From Moraxella sp. VT-16-12 (lineage in GTDB: Bacteria > Pseudomonadota > Gammaproteobacteria > Pseudomonadales > Moraxellaceae): a stretch of 64,000 nucleotides of DNA. The notes beneath the pieces were generated by a model. It saw nothing but the letters and a program-made list of their open reading frames with translations. It was not told where the DNA came from and searched no databases. Each line of letters begins with the position of its first letter. The first letter of the stretch is position 1. The position numbers and the translations under genes were made by a program. The stretch lies in NCBI RefSeq assembly GCF_002224245.2, contig NZ_NKHK02000005.1, positions 124,001-188,000 on the forward strand, given 5' to 3'. Shown here piece after piece: positions 1 to 9,395 of this stretch.

Positions 1-1581
1 GTTGCCGTTTTGGTAACAGGTTATTTTGTTTATGGCAAAATTATAGAAAAAATCTTTGTCATCAACCCCAATAAAAACACGCCTGCCTACACCATGGCAG
101 ACGGCGTGGACTATATACCCATGTCCAAAGGACGCATTTGGCTCATTCAGCTACTTAACATTGCAGGCACAGGTCCGATATTTGGACCTATCTTGGGAGC
201 GTTATACGGTCCTGTGGCAATGTTGTGGATTGTGCTGGGCTGTATCTTTGCGGGGGCAGTTCATGACTATATGTGTGGCATGCTTTCAGTACGCAACCGT
301 GGGGCAAGTATGCCTTATTTGACAGGCAAATACCTAGGTCAACCCATCAAGCATTTTATCAACCTATTGGCGGTGGTTCTGCTGATACTGGTCGGTGTGG
401 TTTTTGTGGCAAGCCCTGCCCAACTGCTTAGCTCCATCACCATGGACACCTTTGGTAGCGGTGCCACTGGTGCAGTTTCGGTGAACAATGCCGAAGCCAT
501 CACCCAAGCCACCCAAGCTGCCACCGATACCGCTTTTGGCATGACCAAAGAGATGATTATTGTGGTGTGGACGGCGATTATTTTTATTTATTATATCATT
601 GCCACCTTGCTACCAATTGATAAAATCATTGGCAGAATTTATCCTTTCTTTGGTGGGCTACTGCTCTTTATGTCGCTGGGCATGACTTATGGTTTGGTCA
701 AAAACGAGCTTGGCGGACAAGGCGATTATTTCTTTAATAGCATGGGCGGTCTTAGTGTAGAGAGCTTTTTTCAAAACTTACAACCTAAGGGGGATTTGCC
801 CATCTGGCCTTTGCTGTTTTTAACCATCACCTGCGGGGCATTGTCAGGCTTTCACGCCACCCAAACGCCCTTGATGGCAAGATGTGCCATGAATGAGTCC
901 GAAGGTCGCTTTATTTTTTATGGTGCCATGATTACCGAAGGCATCATCGCCCTGATTTGGTGTGCGGTTGGTATGTCTTTCTATCCTGATTTACCCAGCT
1001 TACAAGAAGCCATCAAAGCAGGCTCACCCTCAAAAGTGGTCTATGACAGCTCCATCGCTTATCTTGGAACAATCGGTGGCATCTTTGCAGTTTTGGGCGT
1101 GGTGGTACTGCCGATTACCTCTGGCGACACCGCATTTAGAGCAGCACGGCTTATCATTGCTGAGTTTTTAAACATGGAGCAACGCACGCTACTAAAACGT
1201 TTGTGGATTGCCATTCCGCTATTTGTGATTGGCTTTATCGTCTCAAAAGTGGATTTTCAGATTTTGTGGCGGTATTTTAGCTGGGCAAACCAAACCGTTG
1301 CGGTGGTCATGCTGTGGACGGCAGCAGGATATTTGTACCGTTATCGCAAATTCCACTGGATTTGCACGCTCCCTGCCATCTTTATGAGTACGGCGTGTTA
1401 CACCTTCCTTGCTTATAATAAAATCGGCTTTGGGCTGGATTACACCCTATCGGTCTATATTGGTATTGGACTGACTGTTTTGACGGCATTGGCATTTTTT
1501 ATGCTGGTCAAACGTGAAGCGGTGGCAGGCGACCCTGATGCCCTCGTGGTAGAACAAAAAATCTCCCACATCAAAGCCTAA
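1..1581 (+). CDS. cstA: Carbon starvation protein CstA-family peptide/pyruvate transporter (5' end outside window)
   Basis: This is a polytopic inner-membrane protein of the CstA/BtsT family, whose members take up peptides or pyruvate under nutrient limitation. The reading frame is open back to base 1, so the TTG near base 10 is probably internal and the N-terminus lies upstream. The CstA signature is visible: a YTMADGVDY segment, then GTGPIFGPILGALYG, then a conserved AVHDY motif. At least ten hydrophobic segments follow. The 526 visible residues suit the shorter CstA form better than the roughly 700-residue E. coli proteins. Family assignment is firm; the substrate is not determined. A terminator follows directly. 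Confidence 0.9.
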   Translation, partial: VAVLVTGYFVYGKIIEKIFVINPNKNTPAYTMADGVDYIPMSKGRIWLIQLLNIAGTGPIFGPILGALYGPVAMLWIVLGCIFAGAVHDYMCGMLSVRNRGASMPYLTGKYLGQPIKHFINLLAVVLLILVGVVFVASPAQLLSSITMDTFGSGATGAVSVNNAEAITQATQAATDTAFGMTKEMIIVVWTAIIFIYYIIATLLPIDKIIGRIYPFFGGLLLFMSLGMTYGLVKNELGGQGDYFFNSMGGLSVESFFQNLQPKGDLPIWPLLFLTITCGALSGFHATQTPLMARCAMNESEGRFIFYGAMITEGIIALIWCAVGMSFYPDLPSLQEAIKAGSPSKVVYDSSIAYLGTIGGIFAVLGVVVLPITSGDTAFRAARLIIAEFLNMEQRTLLKRLWIAIPLFVIGFIVSKVDFQILWRYFSWANQTVAVVMLWTAAGYLYRYRKFHWICTLPAIFMSTACYTFLAYNKIGFGLDYTLSVYIGIGLTVLTALAFFMLVKREAVAGDPDALVVEQKISHIKA

Positions 1582-1592
1582 TATCCACCAAC

Positions 1593-1620
1593 AAAAAACC
1601 GCTCTTTTGGGCGGTTTTTT
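1593..1620 (+). terminator. Rho-independent terminator after cstA
   Basis: An AAAAAACCGC arm, a short loop and a GCGGTTTTTT arm form a GC-core hairpin with a U-tract, 12 bases after the cstA stop codon. Confidence 0.85.
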
Positions 1621-1710
1621 ATACACATTATGAAAATTTTTTATCAGTCAAACACACACCTTATTTTAAGATATAATCTAAAAGATAATGCAGCAAACCA
1701 AGGGCAATTC

Positions 1711-2571
1711 ATGATACACAAACAACTCATCAAAGCCACCAACATCATTGCTCTGACAAGCATTTTATTGCTCATCTATTGTGTGTTTGCAATCATTTTG
1801 ATTGTAGTATTTGACTTAAAAATATCTCAAACCAACATCAAAAACATCTTTGAGATGAGCCTTTTTGGCATTTTAATCATGTTGGTGGGGTCATTTATTT
1901 TAAATGTCATGCTCAACCTAACTTATATCGCCAAACAAAAAGAGTATCTCGCCAAGATAACCAATGACACTCAGCCCACTCAAACTTCGCTAAAACGCTA
2001 TGTTGGTGCAATAATTATGGTGTTTTTGTTGCTTGTAGTTGGTCTGTTTTTTGGTGATTATTCCCTGCAACACAAAAGATTTGCACTCATGGAGCAATCA
2101 GCCCAACAACTGATACAAAGCCATCATGACGGCTTGGCGTTTTTGGAAAAATACCGTTTTGATGAAGCATGGATTAAACAAGTTTTGTTGCAAATTGAAA
2201 TACTGCAAGCCACCAACACCAACATCAGACAAACCACCATCATCACCCCTGATAAGATTGGCGATAACAGCGTTTATCTTGCTTTTGGTGAATCAAAATC
2301 TGTACCCACGCACACAGGCACGCCCAGTCAAATTGATATTAGCAATCACAACATCACCTATTTAGACACACAGACCACAGATGGCACAAAAGAATATCTA
2401 AAAAAATCCGATTTTATTTTTACTACGGATACCACCACAAAAACCATCTTAGATGAAATGTTTGACGGTCGCACCACCCCGCACCAAAGCTTACAAAATG
2501 GCGATTATGAAATGTTTTATCCTTATCAAATCAATGGTAAAACCGTGGCAGTATTATATTTCTATGACTAA
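1711..2571 (+). CDS. Hypothetical membrane protein with three N-terminal transmembrane segments
   Basis: I do not recognise this 286-residue protein. Three hydrophobic segments lie at about residues 12-34, 50-72 and 98-116. A soluble C-terminal domain of about 165 residues follows, rich in Thr, Asp and Asn. The frame stays open further upstream, but the ATG at 1711 has an AAGGG ribosome site and starts just before the first membrane segment, so I prefer it. The protein is topologically like a membrane-anchored sensor or envelope protein, but no sensor, kinase or protease motif is visible. The gene is isolated between the cstA terminator and convergent xerD. Confidence 0.65.
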   Translation: MIHKQLIKATNIIALTSILLLIYCVFAIILIVVFDLKISQTNIKNIFEMSLFGILIMLVGSFILNVMLNLTYIAKQKEYLAKITNDTQPTQTSLKRYVGAIIMVFLLLVVGLFFGDYSLQHKRFALMEQSAQQLIQSHHDGLAFLEKYRFDEAWIKQVLLQIEILQATNTNIRQTTIITPDKIGDNSVYLAFGESKSVPTHTGTPSQIDISNHNITYLDTQTTDGTKEYLKKSDFIFTTDTTTKTILDEMFDGRTTPHQSLQNGDYEMFYPYQINGKTVAVLYFYD

Positions 2572-2583
2572 ATGGAGCAATAA

Positions 2584-3516
2584 TCAGCCCCTAGGGTGAT
2601 GCTCTTCATGCAAACTTTGCAATCTGGCGGTCGCCACATGAGTATAAATCTGCGTGGTGGACAAATCACTATGCCCCAACAGTAACTGCACACTACGCAA
2701 ATCCGCCCCATGATTGAGCAAATGCGTGGCAAAAGCATGACGAAGTGTGTGTGGGGATACATCGGTTTGAATGTCAGCAAGAGCAGTATATTTTTTAATC
2801 AAATGCCAAAAATTATGGCGAGTCATATAGCCACCCTGCTCAGTCAAAAACACCGCCTGACAGTCTGCTTTGCCAACAGGTTGTAGCTCACCACGGCGTA
2901 CCAAATAGGATTTTAGGGCATTTAGGGCATATTCGCCAAGCGGTATCAGTCGCATTTTATTGCCCTTGCCAGTGATTTGTAGCCAGCCTGATGACAGATT
3001 CACCTCATCAAGCGACAGATTAACCAGTTCTGACACACGCAGTCCGCAAGCATACATGACCTCCAACATGGCTTTGTCACGCAGTCCCAAAATCGCTGTC
3101 GTATCAGGGCTGTCCAAAAGACGAGTGATGTCATCTTCTGAGAGTGTTTTTGGTAAGGGCTTGCCAACTTTGGGGTTTTTGATGTGCTCACAGGGATTAT
3201 CCTCTCGCAAACCATCGCCCACCTGCCACAAAAAAAACTGTCGTAAACTTGCCAACATACGAGCTTGGGTGCGTGGAGACTTGTCTTGAGCGGTCAGATA
3301 ATGCAGGCAGTTAATCACATCACTTTCTTGCCATTGGTTTAAGGGTTTGTCCGTGCTTTGCATACACACTCTTAAATCACGGATATAGGCATTGCGTGTG
3401 CGTGTCGCCAATCCCCGTGCCAACATGGCAATCCGAAACTCAGTCAAAAACGGTGGGTCGTCATCGGTGATGGTCAAAGATGGCAGGCGGGGTTTGGTGG
3501 CTCGGGTTTTACTCAT
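2584..3516 (-). CDS. xerD: Site-specific tyrosine recombinase XerD
   Basis: XerD works with XerC at dif to resolve chromosome dimers at division, under FtsK control. The 310-residue protein has an N-terminal core-binding domain (about 20-105) and a catalytic domain. The tyrosine-recombinase residues are present: R160, K184, H256-x-x-R259, H282 and nucleophile Y291. The C-terminal LLGHSDLSTTQIYTHVA block and HHPRG ending are typical of XerD rather than XerC. It lies 8 bases before tusA in the same direction and is probably co-transcribed with it. Confidence 0.93.
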   Translation of the reverse strand: MSKTRATKPRLPSLTITDDDPPFLTEFRIAMLARGLATRTRNAYIRDLRVCMQSTDKPLNQWQESDVINCLHYLTAQDKSPRTQARMLASLRQFFLWQVGDGLREDNPCEHIKNPKVGKPLPKTLSEDDITRLLDSPDTTAILGLRDKAMLEVMYACGLRVSELVNLSLDEVNLSSGWLQITGKGNKMRLIPLGEYALNALKSYLVRRGELQPVGKADCQAVFLTEQGGYMTRHNFWHLIKKYTALADIQTDVSPHTLRHAFATHLLNHGADLRSVQLLLGHSDLSTTQIYTHVATARLQSLHEEHHPRG

Positions 3517-3524
3517 GGCTGACC

Positions 3525-3761
3525 TTATTTTTTAGCAATCAAATAATGATACATCTCACCCTCTTGACTGTGTTCAAGCAGTTCATGCCCCAAATGACGA
3601 CAAAAATTGGGAATGTCTCTGGTGGTGGCAGGGTCGGTCGCCAAAATCTTGATATGCTCGCCACTTTTGGCTTGGCGTATGGTTTTGTGCAGTAGCATAA
3701 TCGGCTCAGGACATATCAGTCCTGTGGTGTCTAAGGTGTGGCTGATGGTTTGGGCGGTCAT
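3525..3761 (-). CDS. tusA: TusA-type sulfurtransferase / sulfur carrier
   Basis: This small cytoplasmic sulfur carrier of the TusA/SirA/YeeD family typically receives persulfide sulfur from IscS for tRNA 2-thiouridine synthesis. The 78-residue protein has the family signature LDTTGLICPEP, with C17 as the persulfide cysteine in a CPxP motif at the first helix. Length and fold fit TusA. The gene is upstream of xerD in the same direction. TusA itself rather than another family member is an inference. Confidence 0.85.
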   Translation of the reverse strand: MTAQTISHTLDTTGLICPEPIMLLHKTIRQAKSGEHIKILATDPATTRDIPNFCRHLGHELLEHSQEGEMYHYLIAKK

Positions 3762-3844
3762 AAAATGTCCAAAAATGTTTTATCCAATAAAACATACATT
3801 ATAATACATCACACCAAGCAAAACCATGACCATCAAAACACGCC

Positions 3845-4459
3845 ATGAAACACACACCCATCATTCGCCTAAATGACAAATCCCTACCTGAACTTTTGGC
3901 ACTGTTTATGGTAGAGATTGCCAATGACAGCGAGTATTATGATGAGTTGGCGTTTTGTCTGTTAAAAGACCATAGTCAGTGGACGCTTGAACACTTTGAC
4001 AGCTTTTCATCAGTACGCCAATGTGCCATCATTCGGGCGTTATCTTGGGCGGATAAGGACATTGATTTTGATGGACTGGGCATTGACAGACAAGCGTTTT
4101 TATTGCCCTTACTAGACCGCTTTGATGACTGGGTCATATTTGCCACCATCAACTCACTTAGTGGTATCAGTCAGCCCCATTTGGATAAAATCGCCCCTTA
4201 TCTACATCACGCCAATGCCTATGTACGCAGTGCCAGTGTGATTTATTTTGCCAAACGGCTGGGAATGGCGCACAAAGACGCACTCATCGCTTATCTTGAC
4301 GACCCCCACCCGCTCATTAGAGAGACCGCCCTTGATGAGCTGGACGAGATGAACGAGCTTGGTGATGATGAGCTTATCAAGATTGTCAGTAACTGTCTCA
4401 ATGATGACGACAACACAGTTAAAGATTTGGCAGCTTATATCATTGGTAGCAGGCGATAA
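3845..4459 (+). CDS. HEAT-repeat domain protein
   Basis: This is a 204-residue, acidic, all-helical protein. From about residue 85 it shows repeated helical pairs typical of HEAT repeats: DDWVIFATINSLSGIS, then NAYVRSASVIYFAKRLG, then HPLIRETALDELDEM and NTVKDLAAYIIGSRR. Such proteins are protein-protein scaffolds or adaptor subunits. No catalytic motif is visible and the specific role is unknown. It is divergent from tusA and convergent with the following minus-strand gene, with a single base between the two stops. Confidence 0.7.
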   Translation: MKHTPIIRLNDKSLPELLALFMVEIANDSEYYDELAFCLLKDHSQWTLEHFDSFSSVRQCAIIRALSWADKDIDFDGLGIDRQAFLLPLLDRFDDWVIFATINSLSGISQPHLDKIAPYLHHANAYVRSASVIYFAKRLGMAHKDALIAYLDDPHPLIRETALDELDEMNELGDDELIKIVSNCLNDDDNTVKDLAAYIIGSRR

Positions 4460-4460
4460 C

Positions 4461-4913
4461 TTAGGGCGTGGTGGTGTCTTGTAAAAATTTTAAAAACTTT
4501 TTTAAATTGACCCGAAATAGATAAGGCATACCAAACCACGCCATCATGGTCAAAAACACACTCATAAAAAATCGTGTTCCCACACCATCCACAGCATAAA
4601 ACACCGCACTGATGATGCCACCGCCCACCCCTGTGGCTAAGATGAGTAGCAATATCCCCGCCTGCACCACTTTATAGCGTGAAAGTAGCCACCACAAATA
4701 CACGCTCACAGGCACAGAAAAACCTATCAACACATAGGGCAAATAATGAAAGGCGACATAAATCAGCTGACTGTCTTTAAAACTTGCCATGCTTGCCAAA
4801 GTACCAAACACACAAAACGCCATCACTGCCATCAGCCCCAGATACACACTGATGTTAGCTAGCTTGATGGCATGGCTGATGAGTGCGATAAGGCGTTGTT
4901 TGTTGATGTTCAT
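4461..4913 (-). CDS. Hypothetical small integral membrane protein
   Basis: The 150-residue protein has four predicted membrane segments (about 17-40, 53-75, 83-107 and 115-132) and a basic C-terminal tail. I recognise no family. Its start overlaps the ruvX stop in an ATGA arrangement, so it is translationally coupled as the last gene of the recN-yqgE-ruvX run. Confidence 0.65.
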   Translation of the reverse strand: MNINKQRLIALISHAIKLANISVYLGLMAVMAFCVFGTLASMASFKDSQLIYVAFHYLPYVLIGFSVPVSVYLWWLLSRYKVVQAGILLLILATGVGGGIISAVFYAVDGVGTRFFMSVFLTMMAWFGMPYLFRVNLKKFLKFLQDTTTP

Positions 4914-5413
4914 GGCTTATCCTTATCTGTACCAGCTTGGTCGTGATAGTTGCCCACATAAATGGCAAATTGTGGGGCATAAAAATAACCATCTAATAAC
5001 ACACAGGCTGCCACATCATCAATGGGCTGTTTTTCGTCTGTTATCCAACCACGCTCCCACGCAAGCGATTTGGCTTCTTGGGAACTAAGACGCTCATCAT
5101 ACAAAAATACTTTGGTAGGGATATGACGCTCACCCAAGCGGTGCGACAAACGCCGAGCAAACTTAGCAGCACGTTTGGTGAGCATGGATTGACTGCCGTC
5201 CATATTTAACGGCAAGCCCACCACAATCAGCCCCACCTGCCATGTCTGTATCATGCCAAGCAGATTTTCCCAATCAGGCTGACCATTATCCATCGCCAAA
5301 ATATCAAATGGCGTAGGCTCTTGGGTCAGCGTATTTGCCATTGCCATGCCCATTTTTTTTGTGCCATAGTCCAGCCCTAGCACAACGATTGGTTTATCCA
5401 TCTTGTTATCCAT
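4910..5413 (-). CDS. ruvX: RuvX/YqgF putative pre-16S rRNA nuclease
   Basis: YqgF has an RNase H-like fold, is implicated in maturing the 5' end of 16S rRNA, and was earlier called a Holliday-junction resolvase. Visible motifs are GLDYGTKKMG near the N-terminus (metal-binding Asp), GLPLNMDGS in the middle, and DERLSSQEA plus DDVAACVLLDGY at the C-terminus. The ATG at 5413 overlaps the yqgE stop (TGATG) and gives 167 residues. A TTG one codon upstream is possible but less likely. Pairing with yqgE is conserved across gammaproteobacteria. Confidence 0.9.
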   Translation of the reverse strand: MDNKMDKPIVVLGLDYGTKKMGMAMANTLTQEPTPFDILAMDNGQPDWENLLGMIQTWQVGLIVVGLPLNMDGSQSMLTKRAAKFARRLSHRLGERHIPTKVFLYDERLSSQEAKSLAWERGWITDEKQPIDDVAACVLLDGYFYAPQFAIYVGNYHDQAGTDKDKP

Positions 5414-5970
5414 CAAGCCCGCCCAATTTGGTCGGTGTATTTATCAAGGTTAATGCCCAGCTTTTGATACGCCAAAGACAATCTGTCAGCAAAGTCCGCC
5501 CCAAACAAAATCTGTAAATCAGACGGACAAATCAGCCAATCTCCCTGCCTGATTTCTCGCTCTAACTGTCCTGCTTGCCAATTACAAAAGCCCATACATA
5601 GCAGATAATGAGACAACTCATCACAAGATAGGCGTTGCAAAATATCCTTACTGGTGGTCAAGCACACATTTTCACCAATCACAAAAGACGAACGATATTC
5701 AGGCAATCCTGTATGTAGCACAAAACCTGCCTCAGGTCTGACAAAACCGCCATGCATGGCAGGCGTGTTCATGTTTCTTTGGGAGCTAGGCAAATCCAGC
5801 TCATCTAAAATTGACCCCACCGAACCGATGTTTAATGGTTGATTGATGATAAAACCCCATGCCCCTTGTAAGGTATGCCGACACACATAAATGAGTGCAT
5901 CAAAAAACCGTTCATCATTCATCGTGGGGCTAGGGATTAAGAAGTGGTGGGTAAGATTTTTAAAAGTCAT
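5413..5970 (-). CDS. yqgE: YqgE/AlgH family protein (UPF0301)
   Basis: This is a conserved gammaproteobacterial protein of poorly known function; AlgH was named from alginate regulation in Pseudomonas. The family features NLTHHFLIPSP, the ALIYVCRH block, and GAWGFIINQPL are present. Starting at the ATG at 5970 gives 185 residues, close to the E. coli length, and begins at the conserved LxHHFL motif. An in-frame ATG at 6003 would overlap recN and add 11 unconserved residues. It is coupled to ruvX downstream. Confidence 0.88.
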   Translation of the reverse strand: MTFKNLTHHFLIPSPTMNDERFFDALIYVCRHTLQGAWGFIINQPLNIGSVGSILDELDLPSSQRNMNTPAMHGGFVRPEAGFVLHTGLPEYRSSFVIGENVCLTTSKDILQRLSCDELSHYLLCMGFCNWQAGQLEREIRQGDWLICPSDLQILFGADFADRLSLAYQKLGINLDKYTDQIGRA

Positions 5971-5977
5971 GAGATTT

Positions 5978-7654
5978 TTAGGTTTTGGGTTTATTGATGT
6001 CATCAACCAAACTTTTTACATGAGCCAAAGTTGCATCTGTGATATTGACACCACCTGACATACGAGCCAGCTCTGTTAGTTTTGTGTCGTCATCTAGCAC
6101 GCTGATTTGACTGGTGGTTTTTTCGCCATGTTCTTTATAAACCAACAAATGACGATGGGCAGCGGCGGCAACTTGGGCTTGATGTGTGATGGCAAGCAGT
6201 TGCTGATGAGCACCCAAACTGCGAAGTAGCTCCCCCACCACCTGAGCGGTCGCCCCACTGATACCCACGTCCACCTCATCAAACACCAATGTCGGACAAG
6301 CAACGTTCTCTTTGCCTGCCACCAACACTTGCATGACCAACGCCATCCGAGACAGCTCACCACCTGATGCAACTTTATGCAAAGGTTGAGCGGGCATACC
6401 GACATTCGCACTAAACAGCAAAGAAATGTCATACATGCCATGTGTGCTGTACTGCTCTTGGGGTTTTTTGACAAAGACAAACTCACAATGAGCATTGGGT
6501 AGAGCAAGTTTGACAAGTTCTTGTTGGAGCTGCTGACAGACCACAGGGGCAGCCGTTTGACGAGCGGTGTTTAACTTGTTGGCACACGCCACATATTGTT
6601 CATAAGCTTGCAAAACTTCTTTGTCTAGTGTGTCGCCATCTGGCATATTTTCTAAGCGGTCAAGCTCATCTTGCCAATTTTTGGCTTCATCAGACAGCTC
6701 ATTAGGCAGTAGCTGATATTTTTTTGCCAAGCGGTGCGACAGTCCCATGAGCGTATTTAGCTCATCTAGGCGTGCCTCATCAGGCAAAGACTGCTCAGCA
6801 TAATCACTCAGGCGTGAGATAACATCATCTATTTGCTCGCTGGCAATCATCAACGCTTGACTGCATTCATCAAACACACGGCTTGTATCAGCATGATTAT
6901 CACAGATTTTCATGGCTTTGGCAAGCAAGTTTCGCACGCTTGGCACATCATCATTATCTAATGCCACCACTGCTGATACGGCATCTTGCATGAGATTTTC
7001 AAGGTTGGACAGCTCATCGTATTCGCTTTCTATTTCGTCCAAATCCACACCCAAAAGTGGCTCTACATCACTTAGCTTGCTGCTAAGTAGTGCCATGCGG
7101 TCAGCACGTTGGGCGGACATGGCGTGTGTTTCATCAGCTTGTTTTTTTAGAATTTGCCAATGATGATGGCTGTCTTTGGTGGCTTGTTTTTGGGTGGTTA
7201 GTCCCCCCATGCTGTCCAACCAATCCACCACAAATTGCGGTTTTAATAATGCCAGTCCTGCATGCTGTGAGTGAATATTTACCAAAATATGACCCAAAGA
7301 TTTAAGCTCACTGATACTCGCTGGCACACCATTTATCCATGATTTTGAGCGTCCATTTGCCCCCACTTTACGGCGAATGAGTAAGGTGTCATCAAACTCT
7401 CGCTCATGTTGAGCAAACCACGCCTGCACCACAGCATTATCCGTTACATCAAACTCACCAAACACGTCCGCTTCATTTGCCCCATGACGCACAAGCCCTG
7501 CGTCCGCTCGCTCCCCCACACACAAAGATAATGCATCTAAAATGAGCGACTTACCTGCACCTGTCTCGCCTGTGATGACATTAAACCCCCCATCAAAACT
7601 GACTTCGTGGCGGTCTATGAGTGCTAGGTTATTTAAAGTTAAAGATATGAGCAT
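5978..7654 (-). CDS. recN: DNA repair protein RecN
   Basis: RecN is an SMC-like ATPase that helps double-strand break repair by recombination. Walker A is GETGAGKSL at about residues 29-37, the ABC signature is ASGGELSRMALVMQVL, and Walker B is TLVFDEVDVGISG. Between them lies the long helical, coiled-coil middle region. At 558 residues the length is normal. It is the first gene of a minus-strand run with yqgE and ruvX and is divergent from the LysR gene. I saw no convincing LexA box in the 163-base upstream gap. Confidence 0.94.
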   Translation of the reverse strand: MLISLTLNNLALIDRHEVSFDGGFNVITGETGAGKSLILDALSLCVGERADAGLVRHGANEADVFGEFDVTDNAVVQAWFAQHEREFDDTLLIRRKVGANGRSKSWINGVPASISELKSLGHILVNIHSQHAGLALLKPQFVVDWLDSMGGLTTQKQATKDSHHHWQILKKQADETHAMSAQRADRMALLSSKLSDVEPLLGVDLDEIESEYDELSNLENLMQDAVSAVVALDNDDVPSVRNLLAKAMKICDNHADTSRVFDECSQALMIASEQIDDVISRLSDYAEQSLPDEARLDELNTLMGLSHRLAKKYQLLPNELSDEAKNWQDELDRLENMPDGDTLDKEVLQAYEQYVACANKLNTARQTAAPVVCQQLQQELVKLALPNAHCEFVFVKKPQEQYSTHGMYDISLLFSANVGMPAQPLHKVASGGELSRMALVMQVLVAGKENVACPTLVFDEVDVGISGATAQVVGELLRSLGAHQQLLAITHQAQVAAAAHRHLLVYKEHGEKTTSQISVLDDDTKLTELARMSGGVNITDATLAHVKSLVDDINKPKT

Positions 7655-7817
7655 GAATAACTCTCCAAAGTGTTTGCCCCATCATGCAAAAATCAAGCCG
7701 TTTATCATAATGCACCAAGATGATTTTAGCAAATGAAAATATCAACCGCCAAAAACACTTGTCAAGCAAAAATTATCATTTATAATATCTACTTATATAT
7801 TTATCAAGGTAAATAAT

Positions 7818-8735
7818 ATGAGTACCACCCTACGTCAGCTAAAAGCCTTTGTGCTTGTTGCCGAACAAAACAGCTTTACCAAAGCCGCCGAGTCTTTGTG
7901 CCTGACCCAATCTGCTTTAAGCGGACTGATTAAAGAGCTAGAACAAAACCTTGATGTCAAGCTGTTTGACCGCACCACACGCAAATTACACCTGTCAGAT
8001 GCAGGGGGACGACTGCTCCCTCAGGCTCGCCGTGTGCTTAATGAGATGGCGGTACTCAACGAACAAGTTGCCAGCCTAAAATCATTGCAACAAGGGCACG
8101 TTCATTTGGCGGTCTCTCAGCAGCTGTCCGCATCCACCATGCCAAAATTTATTGCCAAGTTTTGTGAATTACACCCAAATATTGAAGTAACGCTCACCGA
8201 CTGCTCGGTAGACGATGTTGTGCGTCATATTGAAAACTTGGAAGCGGATTTGGGCATTGCTCCTGAGCGGTCATATAGCGATGATTTGCACGCCGATACT
8301 TTGTTTAGCTCACCGTTTTATCTGGTGCTACCAACCAGCCACCCATTCGCCCAAAAAGATGAGCTGTCATGGACTGATTTGTTAAATGAACGCCTGATTA
8401 CCTTAAATGGTCCTTTTATCAAGGCATTACAAACAGAACTACCATCGGACATTTCTAGCCATATTTTTAACTCAGATTTTGAAGTAAACTTCTTATCTAC
8501 CGCACTTGGCATGACACGCATGGGACTTGGGGTAACGCTATGTCTTCTGTATGCTGCCGAATGGGTGGAGCAAAATGGACTGACCATGCGACCGATTACC
8601 GACCCTGTGGTGGAGCGTAAATTTTTACTTTATACCCACAAAAACCGCTCGCTGTCGCCTGCTTCTTTGGCATTTAAAGAGTTTTTGATTGCCAATGCTC
8701 ATGAGTTTTTGGTCAGCCAACCCAGCACCATCTGA
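7818..8735 (+). CDS. LysR-family transcriptional regulator
   Basis: The 305-residue protein has an N-terminal winged helix-turn-helix (residues 1-60; TLRQLKAFVLVAEQNSFTKAAE and TQSALSGLIKELEQNL) and a substrate-binding effector domain from about residue 90. An AAGGT site precedes the ATG. LysR proteins usually control a divergent neighbour, but here that is recN, so the target is unclear. The effector cannot be read from the sequence. Confidence 0.88.
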   Translation: MSTTLRQLKAFVLVAEQNSFTKAAESLCLTQSALSGLIKELEQNLDVKLFDRTTRKLHLSDAGGRLLPQARRVLNEMAVLNEQVASLKSLQQGHVHLAVSQQLSASTMPKFIAKFCELHPNIEVTLTDCSVDDVVRHIENLEADLGIAPERSYSDDLHADTLFSSPFYLVLPTSHPFAQKDELSWTDLLNERLITLNGPFIKALQTELPSDISSHIFNSDFEVNFLSTALGMTRMGLGVTLCLLYAAEWVEQNGLTMRPITDPVVERKFLLYTHKNRSLSPASLAFKEFLIANAHEFLVSQPSTI

Positions 8736-8833
8736 TGATACTCAATAATTATACAATCTCATAAAAAAATTTAGCAGAAAATCCTTGATACTAATGTGGT
8801 ATTATGTTAATCTATCTGTATAGAAACTAATCA

Positions 8834-9057
8834 ATGCCAAGATTGCCAACCATAAATGACAACGCCCCTAAGTTCACAGACGATGGTTGGATTGACATGA
8901 AAATACTCAGAAAATTTGTTTACGAGAAAGAAAAGGCAATCCGAACATTATCAATATGCTTGTCAAAGACATCATGACAATGCCAAAATTTTTAGAGTAT
9001 GTCAAACAAAGACAATCATCAGATGATTTAAACAACCGCCCCAATGATAAGGAGTAA
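8834..9057 (+). pseudogene. Small gene of unknown family interrupted by a -1 frameshift
   Basis: Two overlapping frames make one plausible protein of about 74 residues. The first frame opens at the ATG at 8834 and runs through DDGWIDMKILRKFVYEKEK. It loses sense at an A-rich run near 8929-8935. The other frame continues GNPNIINMLVKDIMTMPKF and ends at 9057. A single lost A in the run explains it. A -1 slip at the A_AAG in GAA-AAG would also restore the protein. The stop is 3 bases before the next gene, whose ribosome site AAGGAG lies inside this one, so the two form a pair. I recognise neither protein. Confidence 0.55.
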
Positions 9058-9060
9058 ATC

Positions 9061-9312
9061 ATGAGCGACATCAACCATCAAGAGTTTTATGAGTTCTTTC
9101 AGCAAAAAGTGGCAGAAAATCCACAAATGAGCATTGAACAAGCAATGACTGAGTTTCAGGCAAGTCAGCAGTTAAAAAAAGAAACTCAATCTACCAATGA
9201 AGATGTTCACATTGAACCTAGTGAATACATCAAATCAAACCTAAATCAAGAGCAGCTTGACAGATTTATCACTACTGACATTCAAAAGCAACAAGGCGTG
9301 CCAGTACACTAA
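9061..9312 (+). CDS. Small hypothetical protein
   Basis: This 83-residue hydrophilic, Gln/Glu-rich and probably helical protein starts at an ATG with a strong AAGGAG site. Its N-terminal half resembles a short helical hairpin (HQEFYEFFQQKVAENPQMS). There are no known motifs. It is apparently co-transcribed with the frameshifted gene upstream and closed by its own terminator. The pair sits beside a tnpB element, suggesting an accessory patch; toxin-antitoxin-like size and spacing are noted, but nothing in the sequence proves that role. Confidence 0.6.
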   Translation: MSDINHQEFYEFFQQKVAENPQMSIEQAMTEFQASQQLKKETQSTNEDVHIEPSEYIKSNLNQEQLDRFITTDIQKQQGVPVH

Positions 9313-9316
9313 TCTC

Positions 9317-9342
9317 AAAACCCATCTGATGATGGGTTTTTT
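9317..9342 (+). terminator. Rho-independent terminator
   Basis: AAAACCCATC, a TGAT loop, and GATGGGTTTT followed by T residues form a perfect 10-base-pair hairpin just after the 83-residue ORF. Confidence 0.85.
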
Positions 9343-9395
9343 AATGCATTGTTGATATAAAGACGGATTAAATTTTTATTAAATTTTATCATCCT

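Noticed and set aside
7740-7817. Fur-like AT-rich sequence before the LysR gene
   Set aside because: Only about 11-12 of 19 positions match the consensus, as expected for AT-rich DNA.
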